Assembly: GCF_029892515.1 (NCBI RefSeq)
Contig: NZ_JARXVF010000004.1
Location: forward strand, 1 to 64,000
DNA from: Pseudaminobacter soli (ex Li et al. 2025)
Lineage (GTDB): Bacteria > Pseudomonadota > Alphaproteobacteria > Rhizobiales > Rhizobiaceae
Length of the DNA: 64,000 nt
Direction: 5' to 3'
Position 1 is the first letter of the stretch. Each line of letters opens with the position of its first letter. This document shows, in pieces, positions 26,444 through 35,728 of the stretch. The notes beneath the pieces are model-generated. The model worked only from the letters and a program-made list of their open reading frames with translations, did not search any database and was not told the origin of the DNA. Made by a program: the position numbers and the translations under genes.

Positions 26444-27595
26444 CTATTTGGCACCGTTTATCAGCAATTTTTGGCACTCTTGATAGGACCATATCATATC
26501 AGGTTGGATGCCGATCCCTTCAAATGGTGTCTCGTCTGGAAGATATTGACGTTTGGCACTGACCCATAGGCGCATGCCGTCACCTAAGTCACGAAAATAG
26601 GGCTGTCCACTGCTGCCGCCGGTAGGTTTTCCGACAATTCGGGCACGCGCGTTGTCTTTAAAAGGCATCACAAAGTCCTCCGCCGCCGAGAACGTACCTC
26701 CATCGACCACAATCGTTAGCGGCCCGCCGAACGCGCTTGACCTTGGCTCTATCCATGATGCTTCGGTAACAGTCATGCTGGACAACATGCCCAGTGCTCT
26801 GTCCAGTCCATTTGAGACTGGCGTCGTATATGTCCAGTAGCGGTAGCAAGTGGGCATGAGCGCTGCGACAAGCTCGCAGGGGGTGGAGCCCCCAGAGTTG
26901 CCGCGAACGTCCACAATAAGATGGACATTGTCATGGAGAGGCCGCAAGAGTTCGATGGCCTGCAATTCGAACCGGGGCTCAGCAAAACTTGGTATTGAGA
27001 GAAGGAAGCAGCGGTCGTAGTCGATCCAGCGTCCACTGGGTTCGGCAGGCAATTCAGGCAAAGTGCTCCCGCGCTCAATCCAGGAAGTTCTACCGTCAGT
27101 GGTCTCGATCACGAAGGCGGTGGGGAAAAGATAGGGTCGTGAGAACAAGCGATGAGCTTTCTCTGGTAGACTGGACCCAGAAACGAACTTCATCTGCTCC
27201 GCGGCTAATAGCGCGATCGGTTCCCCGTTAATTCCCGCGATACGTTCCCCGGGTACGAGAGCATCGATTGCCGATCTCGTCACCTGCCAGCCGTCTTGAT
27301 CCAATTTGGCATCGAAGCCCAGCGGCGCTCCGTGCTCGCGCCATAACCATTCGTCACCGAAGGCGGTATGACCATTGCTGAGGCTTGCCACGAAACACAA
27401 CGTTGCCAAGTCGAAGCCGTACCGGTCGCCCGCGCCAAATGCTTCTTCAAGATAAATTCGGAAGTTTCTGTCCAGATCGAAATCCGGGATCGCCTCCCAA
27501 TGCGCGAAGCAGGTGCGAATGGCTTCATAGATTGCAGTCGCTATCTCTGCTCGGCGCGTCGGTGCCAGCGGTGGGTTTGGCTGAAGTTCGCTCAT
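26444..27595 (-). CDS. S41-family peptidase (tail-specific protease-like)
   Basis: A 383-residue protein. It has a PDZ-like region around GERIAGINGEPI, then the S41 core: DVRGNSGGSTPCELV (about 237) and GGTFSAAEDFVMPF, with the nucleophile Ser. The downstream Lys of the usual Ser-Lys dyad is likely in the following MPFKDNARARIVGKPTGG segment. No signal peptide is evident. I start at ATG 27595, five bases after AGGGGA. A longer frame to 27700 reaches into degenerate mobile DNA. Confidence 0.78.
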   Translation of the reverse strand: MSELQPNPPLAPTRRAEIATAIYEAIRTCFAHWEAIPDFDLDRNFRIYLEEAFGAGDRYGFDLATLCFVASLSNGHTAFGDEWLWREHGAPLGFDAKLDQDGWQVTRSAIDALVPGERIAGINGEPIALLAAEQMKFVSGSSLPEKAHRLFSRPYLFPTAFVIETTDGRTSWIERGSTLPELPAEPSGRWIDYDRCFLLSIPSFAEPRFELQAIELLRPLHDNVHLIVDVRGNSGGSTPCELVAALMPTCYRYWTYTTPVSNGLDRALGMLSSMTVTEASWIEPRSSAFGGPLTIVVDGGTFSAAEDFVMPFKDNARARIVGKPTGGSSGQPYFRDLGDGMRLWVSAKRQYLPDETPFEGIGIQPDMIWSYQECQKLLINGAK

Positions 27596-27755
27596 CAATC
27601 CCCTAAGCCGATGCCGAAGCTCATGCTCTAATGCCGTCTCCAGGGTGGCAACCGAGTGCACGATACACGCTCGGCCGAGAGATTGAAAACACCTCCGCAA
27701 GATCGCTGATCGAGTTTGTCGTACATTCGGCGCAGCTCCTTGCCGGCGATCAGAG

Positions 27756-27871
27756 TGTCAACCGACGCACAAATCTGACCCCCTATCGGCGTCCAATGTT
27801 GACCCCCTTGTCGGCGACCAGCACTTGGCCTGCCCGGCGCTGGCAGGGGTTGCAGAGGGTGGGCCAAGTGC
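27756..27871. mobile_element. IS21-like terminal repeats and a 10-bp inverted repeat
   Basis: Read on the minus strand, 27817-27756 has repeated units GGGGGTCAACATTGGACGCC and GGGGGTCAGATTTGTGCGTC, ending in GGTTGACA. This arrangement resembles the multiple terminal repeats of IS21 elements. Beside it, GCACTTGGCC (27821-27830) and its exact complement GGCCAAGTGC (27862-27871) form a 10-bp inverted repeat with a 31-base loop. No istA or istB gene is left. I take this as an element end without its body. Confidence 0.4.
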
Positions 27872-28015
27872 GGGTGACTGCAGTCTTTGGCTCTAGCTTT
27901 GAGATCGGTTTTTGAAGCGCCAGGATTCATTACTTCCAACTTGAGCGCGCCCAGCCTGACGAGGTCGCGGGCTTCTGCCGAACCCAGGGAGATGTCCGGG
28001 CCCATCATGCCTCCG

Positions 28016-28948
28016 CTACTTCGCCGGGCATGTCACTGGCATATCCATGCGGGCATTCCGCCACAGGGCAGCCTGCGACAGCACCTCGGCCATATGCGAT
28101 TTGCCCGCAGCGTCGACCATGCCGTGATCGAAGGCCGGAAACTCCCAATAGGTCAGGTTGCAGCGCCCGTCCTTGGCGAAAAGATCGCTGACCATGCGGG
28201 CCGTATTGACCGAGGTGGAGGCATCCCTTGCCCCCTGTATCAGCAGGAACTCGGTGTCGGCGCGCAGCATGTCGTCGACGGGACGGCGGTCGATCCCATC
28301 AGCCCAGTATTTCAGGCTTTGCCCGGCCCACAATTCCGCGCTGTCCGGGTTCTGCCGGGCCTTTGCGAACGCCGCATCGGCTGTCAGCCGCCCGTCCTCA
28401 GGGACGGCCTGGCGAACCTCCTCGCCGAAGGTCACGCCACCGCCGGTGGAAACCAGAATGCCAATGTCAGCCCTAATATCGGCGGCCAGCGCCGCCATGG
28501 TCATGCCGCCTTCGGAACCACCGAACAGGATCAGCTTTCCGTTCCACCAGGGAGCGCCGCGCAGACTCTCGACGATCTGGCGATAGTCCGCGATGCGCTG
28601 GGACACCGTGTGACGCTCGCGAAAAATCTGCGAGCAATCGAGATGGTCGTTTGCCGGACTGTCTTTCGGATCGACGCCGTATTTCTCCACCGTGAGTGCT
28701 GCGAGGCCTGCAAAGGCGGCGCGCGCCGCCCGCATGCTGAGGCTCGCCATGGCCGGAGCACAACCAGACCCCTGCGCGATCACCACAAGGGCGGTTTCCC
28801 CGTCCCCCTCCGGTCGATCAAGTGTCCAGTGAATGGTGCTGCCATCGGCGCGCGGCGTCTCGTGCAATTGCGGTTCGGTCAAGGCGGGAGCGGCCCAGAC
28901 AAGGCCGACGAATGCCATGGAACGAAGATATCGAAGATTGCGGGTCAT
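28016..28948 (-). CDS. Exported alpha/beta hydrolase
   Basis: A 310-residue protein with a probable signal peptide (residues 1-24, SMAFVGLVWAAPALTEP). It has the alpha/beta hydrolase triad: Ser in LFGGSEGGMTMAAL, Asp in IQGARDASTSV and His in FPAFDHGMVD. The nucleophile elbow has the standard G-x-S-x-G form. Six or more Cys residues, such as GSGCAP and HLDCSQ, fit an exported protein. Family members are esterases, peptidases or lactonases; I cannot say which. Both flanks are mobile or degenerate DNA. Confidence 0.75.
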   Translation of the reverse strand: MTRNLRYLRSMAFVGLVWAAPALTEPQLHETPRADGSTIHWTLDRPEGDGETALVVIAQGSGCAPAMASLSMRAARAAFAGLAALTVEKYGVDPKDSPANDHLDCSQIFRERHTVSQRIADYRQIVESLRGAPWWNGKLILFGGSEGGMTMAALAADIRADIGILVSTGGGVTFGEEVRQAVPEDGRLTADAAFAKARQNPDSAELWAGQSLKYWADGIDRRPVDDMLRADTEFLLIQGARDASTSVNTARMVSDLFAKDGRCNLTYWEFPAFDHGMVDAAGKSHMAEVLSQAALWRNARMDMPVTCPAK

Positions 28949-29089
28949 TCCTGTCTCAGCGAATAGGCAAGGCCATTGCGGCCGGGAAACGAAGGGATAG
29001 CCCCAATCCGGGCAAAAGCGAGGAACAGCCTAAGCCGCCGACCGCGAGCTGGGAAACCGGCACCGTTTCGTCCAGGAATTGACGAATGT

Positions 29090-29308
29090 TCATTGTTTCG
29101 GAGTGAGGCCATCAAGCAGGAAGTCTAGGCCCTTCCTGAAAGCGCCGTCCCAATCGTTATCCAACAGCATACGAGTGCGTTCGATTGTCGGGTAGTGTTC
29201 GCTGAGACGTGTTAGGCGCTGCTGCGCGGCGGCCCTGTCTTCGTCCGAGAGGTCGAAGCTCACCCGGGTGATGGTAACTGGATAATCAGCTACGCTCATG
29301 CGCTCCAC
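29090..29308 (-). pseudogene. Possible TetR-family C-terminal fragment
   Basis: A short frame of up to 72 codons. Its end (RKGLDFLLDGLTPKQ) resembles the tail of TetR-family ligand-binding domains. No helix-turn-helix part precedes it, and a stop lies just upstream in frame. I regard it as a leftover of a regulator gene, but it could be a small independent protein starting at the ATG near 29299. Evidence is weak. Confidence 0.35.
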
Positions 29309-29699
29309 ATGATTTCACCGATCGGCATGGGTGGCTGCTTTCGACCGCATTGTCGTCCTTCGGACTGCAGCCGTCGCCCCCCGAAACTTGCTATACGTTT
29401 GGTTTAGCCGAACGGCAGAGCCGGGCCGAAAGTAGACGGTCCGCTTATGGACCGACGGACTGGATAGCTGCCATTGAATACGCTCCATTTGGGATAATCG
29501 GTCGCCCAGCGTTTGACTGAAACAGCATCAAATATGATCGGTACAGTATCGTACCCGAGGATTGCTTCCCCGGCTGGTGAAACCAATGCCTGAGATGATT
29601 GGCGCGATTGTCGGTTTCGTCGCGGACCATGTCCGCTCCCAAACAATCTGAGCGTAGCGTATCAATCCCCGGAAGTGCCGTGGCCCGCGAGGTTAGGTG
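29309..29699. other. Gene-free stretch, no recognised content
   Basis: These 391 bases hold short open frames on the minus strand (one of 80 codons, 29404-29646), with no recognisable family or ribosome site. I see no repeat or RNA gene. Confidence 0.35.
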
Positions 29700-30104
29700 C
29701 TATCTGATGCTCGTGGCCTGTGACCAGACGACCATCCATTGACTGTCGCGACGCTCATAGGCGTCAGTGTGCCAATAGTCACTGAGAGGCACCTTGTGGC
29801 CACCAAAGACGACCTCAAGTTGAGCGCGATAGCGCAGAATTGCAACGCCTTCATAGAGACGCACGGCAATGTCGCCAGGCTCCCAGGTCAGATATCTGAT
29901 CTGCCCGGATGCAATAGCACCCAAATATTCCTCCTTTGAAAGCGCGGCGCCAATCGGCGTTATCAATTGGAAGTCTGCGGCATGAAGCTCTCGGGCGCTG
30001 GCAATATCGGCGCTGACCAGGGCGCGCAGTCTGGCCCTCTCAGTATCACGGAGAAGGTCTGCCGCATTGGCTGGTGAGGGTTTTTCGGTGGCTAGAAGTG
30101 TCAT
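29700..30104 (-). CDS. SnoaL/DUF4440-like protein (NTF2-like superfamily)
   Basis: A 134-residue protein with the cone-shaped NTF2-like pattern. A helical start (LLRDTERARLRALVSADIASARELHAADFQLITPIG) is followed by beta strands (VAILRYRAQLEVVFGG, SDYWHTDAYERRDSQWMVVWSQAT). Members are isomerases, dehydratases or binding proteins; the general fold is the only safe call. The ATG at 30104 follows GGACAAC. A longer frame to 30137 is possible. Confidence 0.7.
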   Translation of the reverse strand: MTLLATEKPSPANAADLLRDTERARLRALVSADIASARELHAADFQLITPIGAALSKEEYLGAIASGQIRYLTWEPGDIAVRLYEGVAILRYRAQLEVVFGGHKVPLSDYWHTDAYERRDSQWMVVWSQATSIR

Positions 30105-30197
30105 GTGTTGTCCATTTGAAAGCGGGAGATCACCCAATCTCGCTTGATATGAGCGAGAGTGTTTTGCCGTCGCTGGTGTGGGTTGAGGGCTCGCGCC

Positions 30198-30818
30198 TCA
30201 GACGGCGGGCACAAGTCCCAAATCGATAAGGCTTTGGGCACTGGCGCAGATGCACTCCTCGCCGCGGCGGGAGCGCCAGTTCAAGACCTGTTCGGCCTTC
30301 TCTGCATTGACACTGAGGTCGCGATTGAGTTCGTGAACGATCGTTCGCGCATGTTGGTCGGATTGCGCCATGGCCCTGACAATCTCGTCGGGCACTTCGC
30401 CAGACGGCAGTCGGGAAGCATGATCGGGGAAGCGCCGCGCAAGGATAGCCACCACCTCCTTGAGCCAGAAAAACTGCCCGCCGACGATGAAACGTTGGCC
30501 GCTGGCTGCGGGGTTGTTCATCGCGCGAATATGAGCATCGGCGGCATCGCGCACATCCACCACAGAGAAGCCAAATCGTGGAATACCCTTGAATGCCCCT
30601 GTCATCAGATGATGGATCAAACCAACAGAGGTTCCAAAATTGGGGCCGAGCAACGGCCCAAGGATGACGCTCGGATTGACAACGGTCAGATCCAAACTGG
30701 CCTCATAGGCAAAAGCCCAGGCCGCGCGTTCCGTGAGCGTCTTCGACTTGTAGTAGGGCGTCGCCCGTGGACTTTCCGGGTCCGTCCAGTTCACTTCGGT
30801 GAATGGCGCCTGCTGCGC
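30198..30818 (-). pseudogene. C-terminal part of an NAD-dependent epimerase/reductase (dihydroflavonol reductase-like)
   Basis: About 200 residues match the second half of extended short-chain dehydrogenases. APFTEVNWTDPESP leads into the catalytic YYKSKTLTE (Tyr and Lys), then VVNPSVILGPLLGP and VDVRDAADAHIRAM. The NAD-binding Rossmann half (about 130-150 residues) is missing. Similarity stops at about 30815, right where the TetR gene begins on the other strand, so the break is abrupt. With no start codon or cofactor domain it should be dead. Confidence 0.75.
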
Positions 30819-30820
30819 GC

Positions 30821-31414
30821 ATGATGCAAACCGACCAAAAAGTTGACCTGATTTTGGATGCCGCGTTGCCGGTGTTCGTGCGCTTTGGTTTTCGCAAAAC
30901 CTCGATGGCGGATATCGCGCGTGCAGCAGGGATTTCCCGAGCCTCGCTCTATCTGAGCTTCAGCAGCAAGGAAGAGCTGTTTCGAGCCGGCTCAATACGA
31001 GCGCACACCCGAACTTTGAAAAAGGTAGCGGCGGCGCTGCAGGATAAAGGCAGCGCTTTTGACCGCATGGAAAGGGCCATTGCCGCCTTTCAGGGCGAAT
31101 TGATCGCGCCCTTTGGCAGCAGTGCCGATGCGGAAGAACTGTTTGCCGCTAACATGGCCTTGGCCGCCGACATCACGCTCGACGCGCGCGCGCGATTGGT
31201 GGAGATGCTGGCGCAGAGCTTGACTACTGCTGCGGAGAACGAAGAAATCAATCTGAAGCCATTGCAGGCCCCGCCAGCACAACTCGCCAATATCATTGTG
31301 GCAGCGATGGATGGGATCAAACATGCGCAGGGGGACGGCTCCAACCTGCAGGCCGATACGAGACTATTCATGCGGCTGCTGCGGGAGGCAGTGACCTTCC
31401 GGAGCGGGCAGTAG
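30821..31414 (+). CDS. TetR/AcrR-family transcriptional regulator
   Basis: A regulator of about 197 residues. The N-terminal helix-turn-helix is typical (LDAALPVFVRFGFRKTSMAD, then IARAAGISRASLYLSFSSKEEL), followed by an all-helical ligand domain. The start is uncertain (30803, 30821 or 30824) and no ribosome site is obvious. It sits exactly at the broken end of the epimerase fragment, so it probably arrived with the rearrangement. No target is evident nearby. Confidence 0.82.
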   Translation: MMQTDQKVDLILDAALPVFVRFGFRKTSMADIARAAGISRASLYLSFSSKEELFRAGSIRAHTRTLKKVAAALQDKGSAFDRMERAIAAFQGELIAPFGSSADAEELFAANMALAADITLDARARLVEMLAQSLTTAAENEEINLKPLQAPPAQLANIIVAAMDGIKHAQGDGSNLQADTRLFMRLLREAVTFRSGQ

Positions 31415-31624
31415 GCGCGTTTGCACGGGCGTGCTGGAAGCCATCGGCATATTGACCCGCACCATCTAGGCGAAAGCGTCTGTGTCCGGTGCCTATTCCG
31501 AGAATTAAGCGAACGTCTTCCGGTCTCGTTTGCCTCACAAGGCCCAGGCGACCTATGGCCGGAATGGGGCGCGTTGCCGACGGGCAAGACGAACTTAGTG
31601 ATCTCGGCGGAACGCCAAACTGCC

Positions 31625-32305
31625 TTACTTGCTTTGGGTCGCTCTCCTGTGTGCCCTACGCTTTAGGGTATCGGCATCGCGACGCGTAGCCATGAACGCC
31701 GTTATTAGGTCGGCTGTTAACCTGGTAGCTTGGTCAAACGAGTCAACCAGGTCGGTGAACCACTCGTCGGGGCGCGCATCGTCCGTGCCCTTCAAGTGAA
31801 AGAAAAGAGTCGGAGTTCCCGGTCGAGACCACAGTCCGGTTTTGATGTGCAGCCCAGAAAGGTGCACGTAAGCGGAAGCATCCTCGTATGCTTCGGTTAA
31901 TCCGGGATACTCCTCGTTCAACTTCCGATGGAGAAACGCGTCAGTGAGAGGTTCGTTGTTGCTTGATTTGAGCTTGCGGTAACTCTCGTCCTTCATCAAC
32001 CGCGTGCCGGCTGCCTCCACATCGTCGACTAACGTCAGGCCAAACATGCGCATGGCAGTATCGAGTTGCAGCCTAATGAGTGCGGCAGCCGACAGCGTGT
32101 TCTTCGCTCGTATTAGGGTGCAAAATGCATGGCTTAGCGATGCTGTCTTTTTGATCGCCGCGAGCGCGTACCACTCGATGTCGGGAATGGCCGTGCCCTG
32201 TGGGGCAAAGCAAGTGTGAGGAAGTTGCGACAGCGCCCCAGCGACTCTCTCAATTTCGCGGAGGCGTGCCTCAAGATCGGATGTCTCAGGCGATGATCGG
32301 TCCAA
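31625..32305 (-). CDS. Hypothetical protein, alpha-helical
   Basis: A 226-residue protein with no family I can name with confidence. It is mostly helical, with a middle segment IKKTASLSHAFCTLIRAKNT and LIRLQLDTAMRMFG, and an HLSG motif (SAYVHLSGLHIKTG) that recalls helical DUF5677-like proteins. The codon pattern looks genuine. It stands alone with intergenic DNA on both sides. No membrane segment or signal peptide is seen. Confidence 0.55.
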   Translation of the reverse strand: MDRSSPETSDLEARLREIERVAGALSQLPHTCFAPQGTAIPDIEWYALAAIKKTASLSHAFCTLIRAKNTLSAAALIRLQLDTAMRMFGLTLVDDVEAAGTRLMKDESYRKLKSSNNEPLTDAFLHRKLNEEYPGLTEAYEDASAYVHLSGLHIKTGLWSRPGTPTLFFHLKGTDDARPDEWFTDLVDSFDQATRLTADLITAFMATRRDADTLKRRAHRRATQSK

Positions 32306-32852
32306 GCGGCATTACCTCCGGCATGAACATACATGCGCGATCCAAATAAGCTAACACTGGCAAATACCCGTTTTTCATCTAGCTGACCATTCCAGTGCTC
32401 GGGGCAACGTCATACCGCCCCTGTTGGGACGTTCAAACCAATCGGGCGCAGAGATAGGCATGGGAGACAGCAGCGTAGCCCATTTCGGCCGCTCAATCGA
32501 GCGGGTCGGGACGCGTACTCAGCCGCTATTGGGTGCAGTCCGGGAGGGCTACCGTGTCCCGACCCAGCCGCCGATCACGACCCCGCCCCGGCCAACGCAA
32601 GCCAGTCGGTTGCCGCCAGGGTCGACGACAGCACCGTTACCGCCTCGATCAAAAAGTCGGACGTGGCTGTGCAGACGCTTGAGGCCCGCGGCAGCAACCG
32701 CAACCTGTTCGGCCGCTGATCGGTCCAGTGCCGAACCTTCAAAGCGGCGGGCTTGTCCCGCCGCTCTGCTGATTTAGTGAAGAAACGTCGAGCAAGGGCA
32801 AGTTGTCGCGATTGCACGATGAACTGCGCGTTTCCTGCCCATCCAGCGCAAC
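32306..32852. other. Gene-free stretch, possible fossil coding
   Basis: No intact gene in these 547 bases. One frame near 32,585-32,718 (plus strand) reads SVAARVDDSTVTASIKKSDV and ends NRNLFGR-stop. That composition looks like the end of a real protein, but I cannot name it and no start is visible. Confidence 0.3.
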
Positions 32853-34058
32853 CTACGACGAGGGCGGGAAGCCATGTCGCCGAGCGGCCCAAATTGCCAA
32901 TAAACAAGGAATCAGCAGCCCGAGCAGGGTTGGAGCAAAGGCGTCGACACCTACGTGGTCAAGCAGCAAGCCGCCGAGCAGCCCGCCTCCTGCAATCGCC
33001 AGGTTCCATGCGGTGACCAGCATCGACTGGGCAACATCGGTAGCTTCGCCGGCAGTTCGCGCAAGCGCCGTCTGGAAAAGGGTGGCGGCTCCTCCAAATG
33101 CGATCCCCCATATGGCGACAGCCATAAGCACAATCGACGGAGAGGTTGACCCGAGGCCAAGCGCTGCGGCGGCAATGATGAAAAGGGAACTGCTGAGCAG
33201 TGCGAACAGTCTGAGCTTCCGATCTATGAAGACACCGACGCCCCAGATTCCAATCAGCGAAAAGCCGCCAAATACGAACAGGACAATATCGATCTCGTCC
33301 TGCAACCCAGTCTGTAGCAGGAACGGCGCGATGTAGGTGTAAAGCATGTTGTGAGCGAGCACGAATGCCAGCGTTGTGAACAGGATCGGAGGGACGCCGG
33401 CAATTCTCATCACGGTGCTGAGGGAGGCCGATTTGTCCGCTCTCTGCCCTGGAAAATCCGGAAGCTTCGTCGCGACCCAGATCACCAGCAGTCCCGCGAC
33501 TGCGCTCAGCATTGCGAAGCAAGTTCTCCAGCCGACAACACTTCCAAGGAAGGTGGCAGCGGGAACCCCGATCGACAGGGCCACCGGCGTTCCTACCATC
33601 GCAACCGCGATGGCTCGTCCCTTCTGGTCGTCAGGCACCATGCGTGCCGCATATCCCGCAAGCAGCGCCCAGAGCAGGCCGGCCGAGATTCCCGCCACAA
33701 ACCGGGCGACGATGGTCAGGGCGTAGGCGGGGGAGAATGCGGTGACGGAATTGGCGAGAGCGAAACCGGCGATGGCACTTGCCAGAAGGCGTCGACGGCG
33801 AACGCCTTGCGTGGCGCTCGTCAGCGGTACGGCGGCGACCAACGAACCGATCGCATAGACCGTTACCATCTGGCCCACATCGGAATGGGAGACCGAGAGG
33901 CTTTCGGCGATCTGCGGCAGAAGCCCAGCAGGGATGGCTTCCGTCAGGATCGTGATGAAGCCGGCGAGTGCGAGGGCAATCAGCGCCGACAGGGGGAAGG
34001 TTCCCCCGTCGGACTGCTGTCGGCCGGGCACGTTCCTGTCAGAACTTGACCCGGTCAT
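32853..34058 (-). CDS. MFS transporter (DHA1-type efflux)
   Basis: A 401-residue transporter with twelve hydrophobic segments. The MFS motif region SLVAAVPLTSATQGVRRRRLL lies between helices 2 and 3, and helix 5 has VGTPVALSIGVPAATFLG, typical of drug and sugar efflux pumps. I start at ATG 34058, just after the monooxygenase stop (5-base gap). The much longer frame to 35009 runs antisense through the LysR gene and is rejected. The pair is divergent from that LysR gene, which probably controls it. Confidence 0.88.
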   Translation of the reverse strand: MTGSSSDRNVPGRQQSDGGTFPLSALIALALAGFITILTEAIPAGLLPQIAESLSVSHSDVGQMVTVYAIGSLVAAVPLTSATQGVRRRRLLASAIAGFALANSVTAFSPAYALTIVARFVAGISAGLLWALLAGYAARMVPDDQKGRAIAVAMVGTPVALSIGVPAATFLGSVVGWRTCFAMLSAVAGLLVIWVATKLPDFPGQRADKSASLSTVMRIAGVPPILFTTLAFVLAHNMLYTYIAPFLLQTGLQDEIDIVLFVFGGFSLIGIWGVGVFIDRKLRLFALLSSSLFIIAAAALGLGSTSPSIVLMAVAIWGIAFGGAATLFQTALARTAGEATDVAQSMLVTAWNLAIAGGGLLGGLLLDHVGVDAFAPTLLGLLIPCLLAIWAARRHGFPPSS

Positions 34059-34063
34059 ATTGG

Positions 34064-34420
34064 TCACGCCGCCGCTGCACGCTTGGGCAAAACGAGATCG
34101 CCGACCGTATAGGTATGAAACTCGCTCTTCGAGACGTCGTCCAGCTTGCGGAACTTCTCGACGAATGCCGGATCGGAGAAAAACTCGTCGACATTGCCGG
34201 CTCCCTGGATCGCCTCGATATTGACGACCGTCTGCCCATCCGTGCTTTTCGCCAGGCTGCTCCACAGGAAACCTTCTTTCCGTTCGGCGACGTAATGAAC
34301 GACGTCCTGGATGATGGCGAAGGCTTCCTCCTGCTTTCCGGGATGAACGTGAATGACGTTGACGATAAAGGTCGTGGGAGCGGGAGAGGCCGCAAAGGCG
34401 GCGAGATGTTTCGGTTCCAT
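34064..34420 (-). CDS. Antibiotic biosynthesis monooxygenase (ABM) domain protein
   Basis: A 118-residue protein with the dimeric alpha-beta barrel of the ABM family (FIVNVIHVHPGKQEEAFAII, then EGFLWSSLAKSTDGQTVVNIEAIQG). Members are cofactor-free monooxygenases acting on quinols or aromatic compounds, or haem-degrading enzymes. The ATG at 34420 has TGGAG upstream by eight bases. It is co-transcribed with the MFS pump, so a role in modifying and expelling a toxic aromatic is plausible. Confidence 0.75.
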   Translation of the reverse strand: MEPKHLAAFAASPAPTTFIVNVIHVHPGKQEEAFAIIQDVVHYVAERKEGFLWSSLAKSTDGQTVVNIEAIQGAGNVDEFFSDPAFVEKFRKLDDVSKSEFHTYTVGDLVLPKRAAAA

Positions 34421-34536
34421 GAGTATCTCCATCTGAGTTCGGGCCATGGCGGCCGCGACACCATCTGGATATCGGCGGGAAAATTGCGGATAAACGGGCC
34501 AGTATTCTCAACACATCGGAACAAAATTCTTCAATC

Positions 34537-35424
34537 ATGGACAAGCTTGGAACCCTCGGCATTTTCATCCAGGTTGCAGAGGTCGGGAGCTTCGTGGCCG
34601 CCGGACATCGCCTCGGCATATCCGGTTCGGCCGTCGGCAAGGCCATCGCCCGCCTCGAAGACGAGCTCGGTGTGCGCTTGTTCAATCGCTCGACGCGAAG
34701 CATGGCCCTGACGGAAGAGGGCAGCTTCTTTCTCGAGACTTGCCGGCGCATGCAGTCGGAGTACGAGTCAGCCCGGTCAAAATTATCGAAATCGCAGGCG
34801 ATCCCGCGCGGGCAGCTCCGAGTAAGCCTTCCGCTGGCAGGCATGCTTCTGATGCCGACACTATCGGCCTTCATGGAAGCGTATCCCGAGATCAACCTCG
34901 ACCTCGACTTCACCGATCGCCTCGTCGATGTCATCGAGGAAAGCTTCGACGCCGTCATCCGCACAGGCGACGTGAGGGACACTCGGCTGATGAGCCGCAA
35001 GCTCGGCACCTTCAGGCATGTGATCGTGGCTGCGCCAGCTTATCTGGCGGCCCATGGCCACCCGACGGTGCCGGAAGACCTCCTCCACCATCGTTGCCTT
35101 CACCACCGCTTCGCAAACTCCGGGAAGCTTGAACCGTGGCCGTTGGTTCGCGAAGGACGCGAGATCAAGCTCGACCTGCCGACGACAACGGTTGCAAGCA
35201 CCCTCGAACCGCTGATCTACCTTGCTGAACGATCGTTCGGGATCACATGCCTGCCTCCATTCGCGGTGGCGCGGGAGGTCGCACAGGGGAAACTGGTTTC
35301 ACTGCTGGACGACTATCTGGCAGGCACAGGGACCTTCCGAGTCCTCTGGCCGACCAACAGATACCTGTCCCCAAAGGTCAGAGCGTTCGTCGACTATATG
35401 GCCGCGAACCTCTTCGCAAGGTGA
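34537..35424 (+). CDS. LysR-family transcriptional regulator
   Basis: A 295-residue regulator. The N-terminal winged helix (LGIFIQVAEVGSFVAAGHRLGIS, KAIARLEDELGVRLFNRSTRS) and the periplasmic-binding-like ligand domain are complete. It is divergent from the ABM-MFS pair with a 116-base shared control region, the classic layout for LysR control. The inducer is unknown. Confidence 0.9.
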   Translation: MDKLGTLGIFIQVAEVGSFVAAGHRLGISGSAVGKAIARLEDELGVRLFNRSTRSMALTEEGSFFLETCRRMQSEYESARSKLSKSQAIPRGQLRVSLPLAGMLLMPTLSAFMEAYPEINLDLDFTDRLVDVIEESFDAVIRTGDVRDTRLMSRKLGTFRHVIVAAPAYLAAHGHPTVPEDLLHHRCLHHRFANSGKLEPWPLVREGREIKLDLPTTTVASTLEPLIYLAERSFGITCLPPFAVAREVAQGKLVSLLDDYLAGTGTFRVLWPTNRYLSPKVRAFVDYMAANLFAR

Positions 35425-35728
35425 TCGCTGGGTAAGAGGTCGGGGCGTATGTGTACGACGACCGCAACTGGCGGAATCACAGCCCTGCATGGCCCCCGCT
35501 TTCCGCCGATACCGCTCATGATTGGCTCACCGACGTCCATGCGGGCGTGAGCCAGAAGCAGGCCTGCCACCCGCTCCAGATGCGGCAGATGGCAGATTGG
35601 CGACGCCCGAAATGCTAGCATGCCCTCGATTCGCGTAACAAACCTGTTGATTTGGATATCCTGCTGGCTCAGCGCGGTCAGATTTGGTCTGGATATTGAT
35701 TAGCTGGCCATCGTCGGGGGACCCATCA
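35425..35728. other. Gene-free stretch upstream of the DUF4431 gene
   Basis: I found no gene, repeat or RNA in these 304 bases. The right end must hold the promoter of the next gene, but no convincing -35/-10 pair stands out. Confidence 0.35.

Noticed and set aside
34059-35009. N-terminal extension of the MFS gene to 718 codons
   Set aside because: It would run through the monooxygenase gene in another frame and antisense through the LysR gene. The ATG at 34058 gives a normal transporter.
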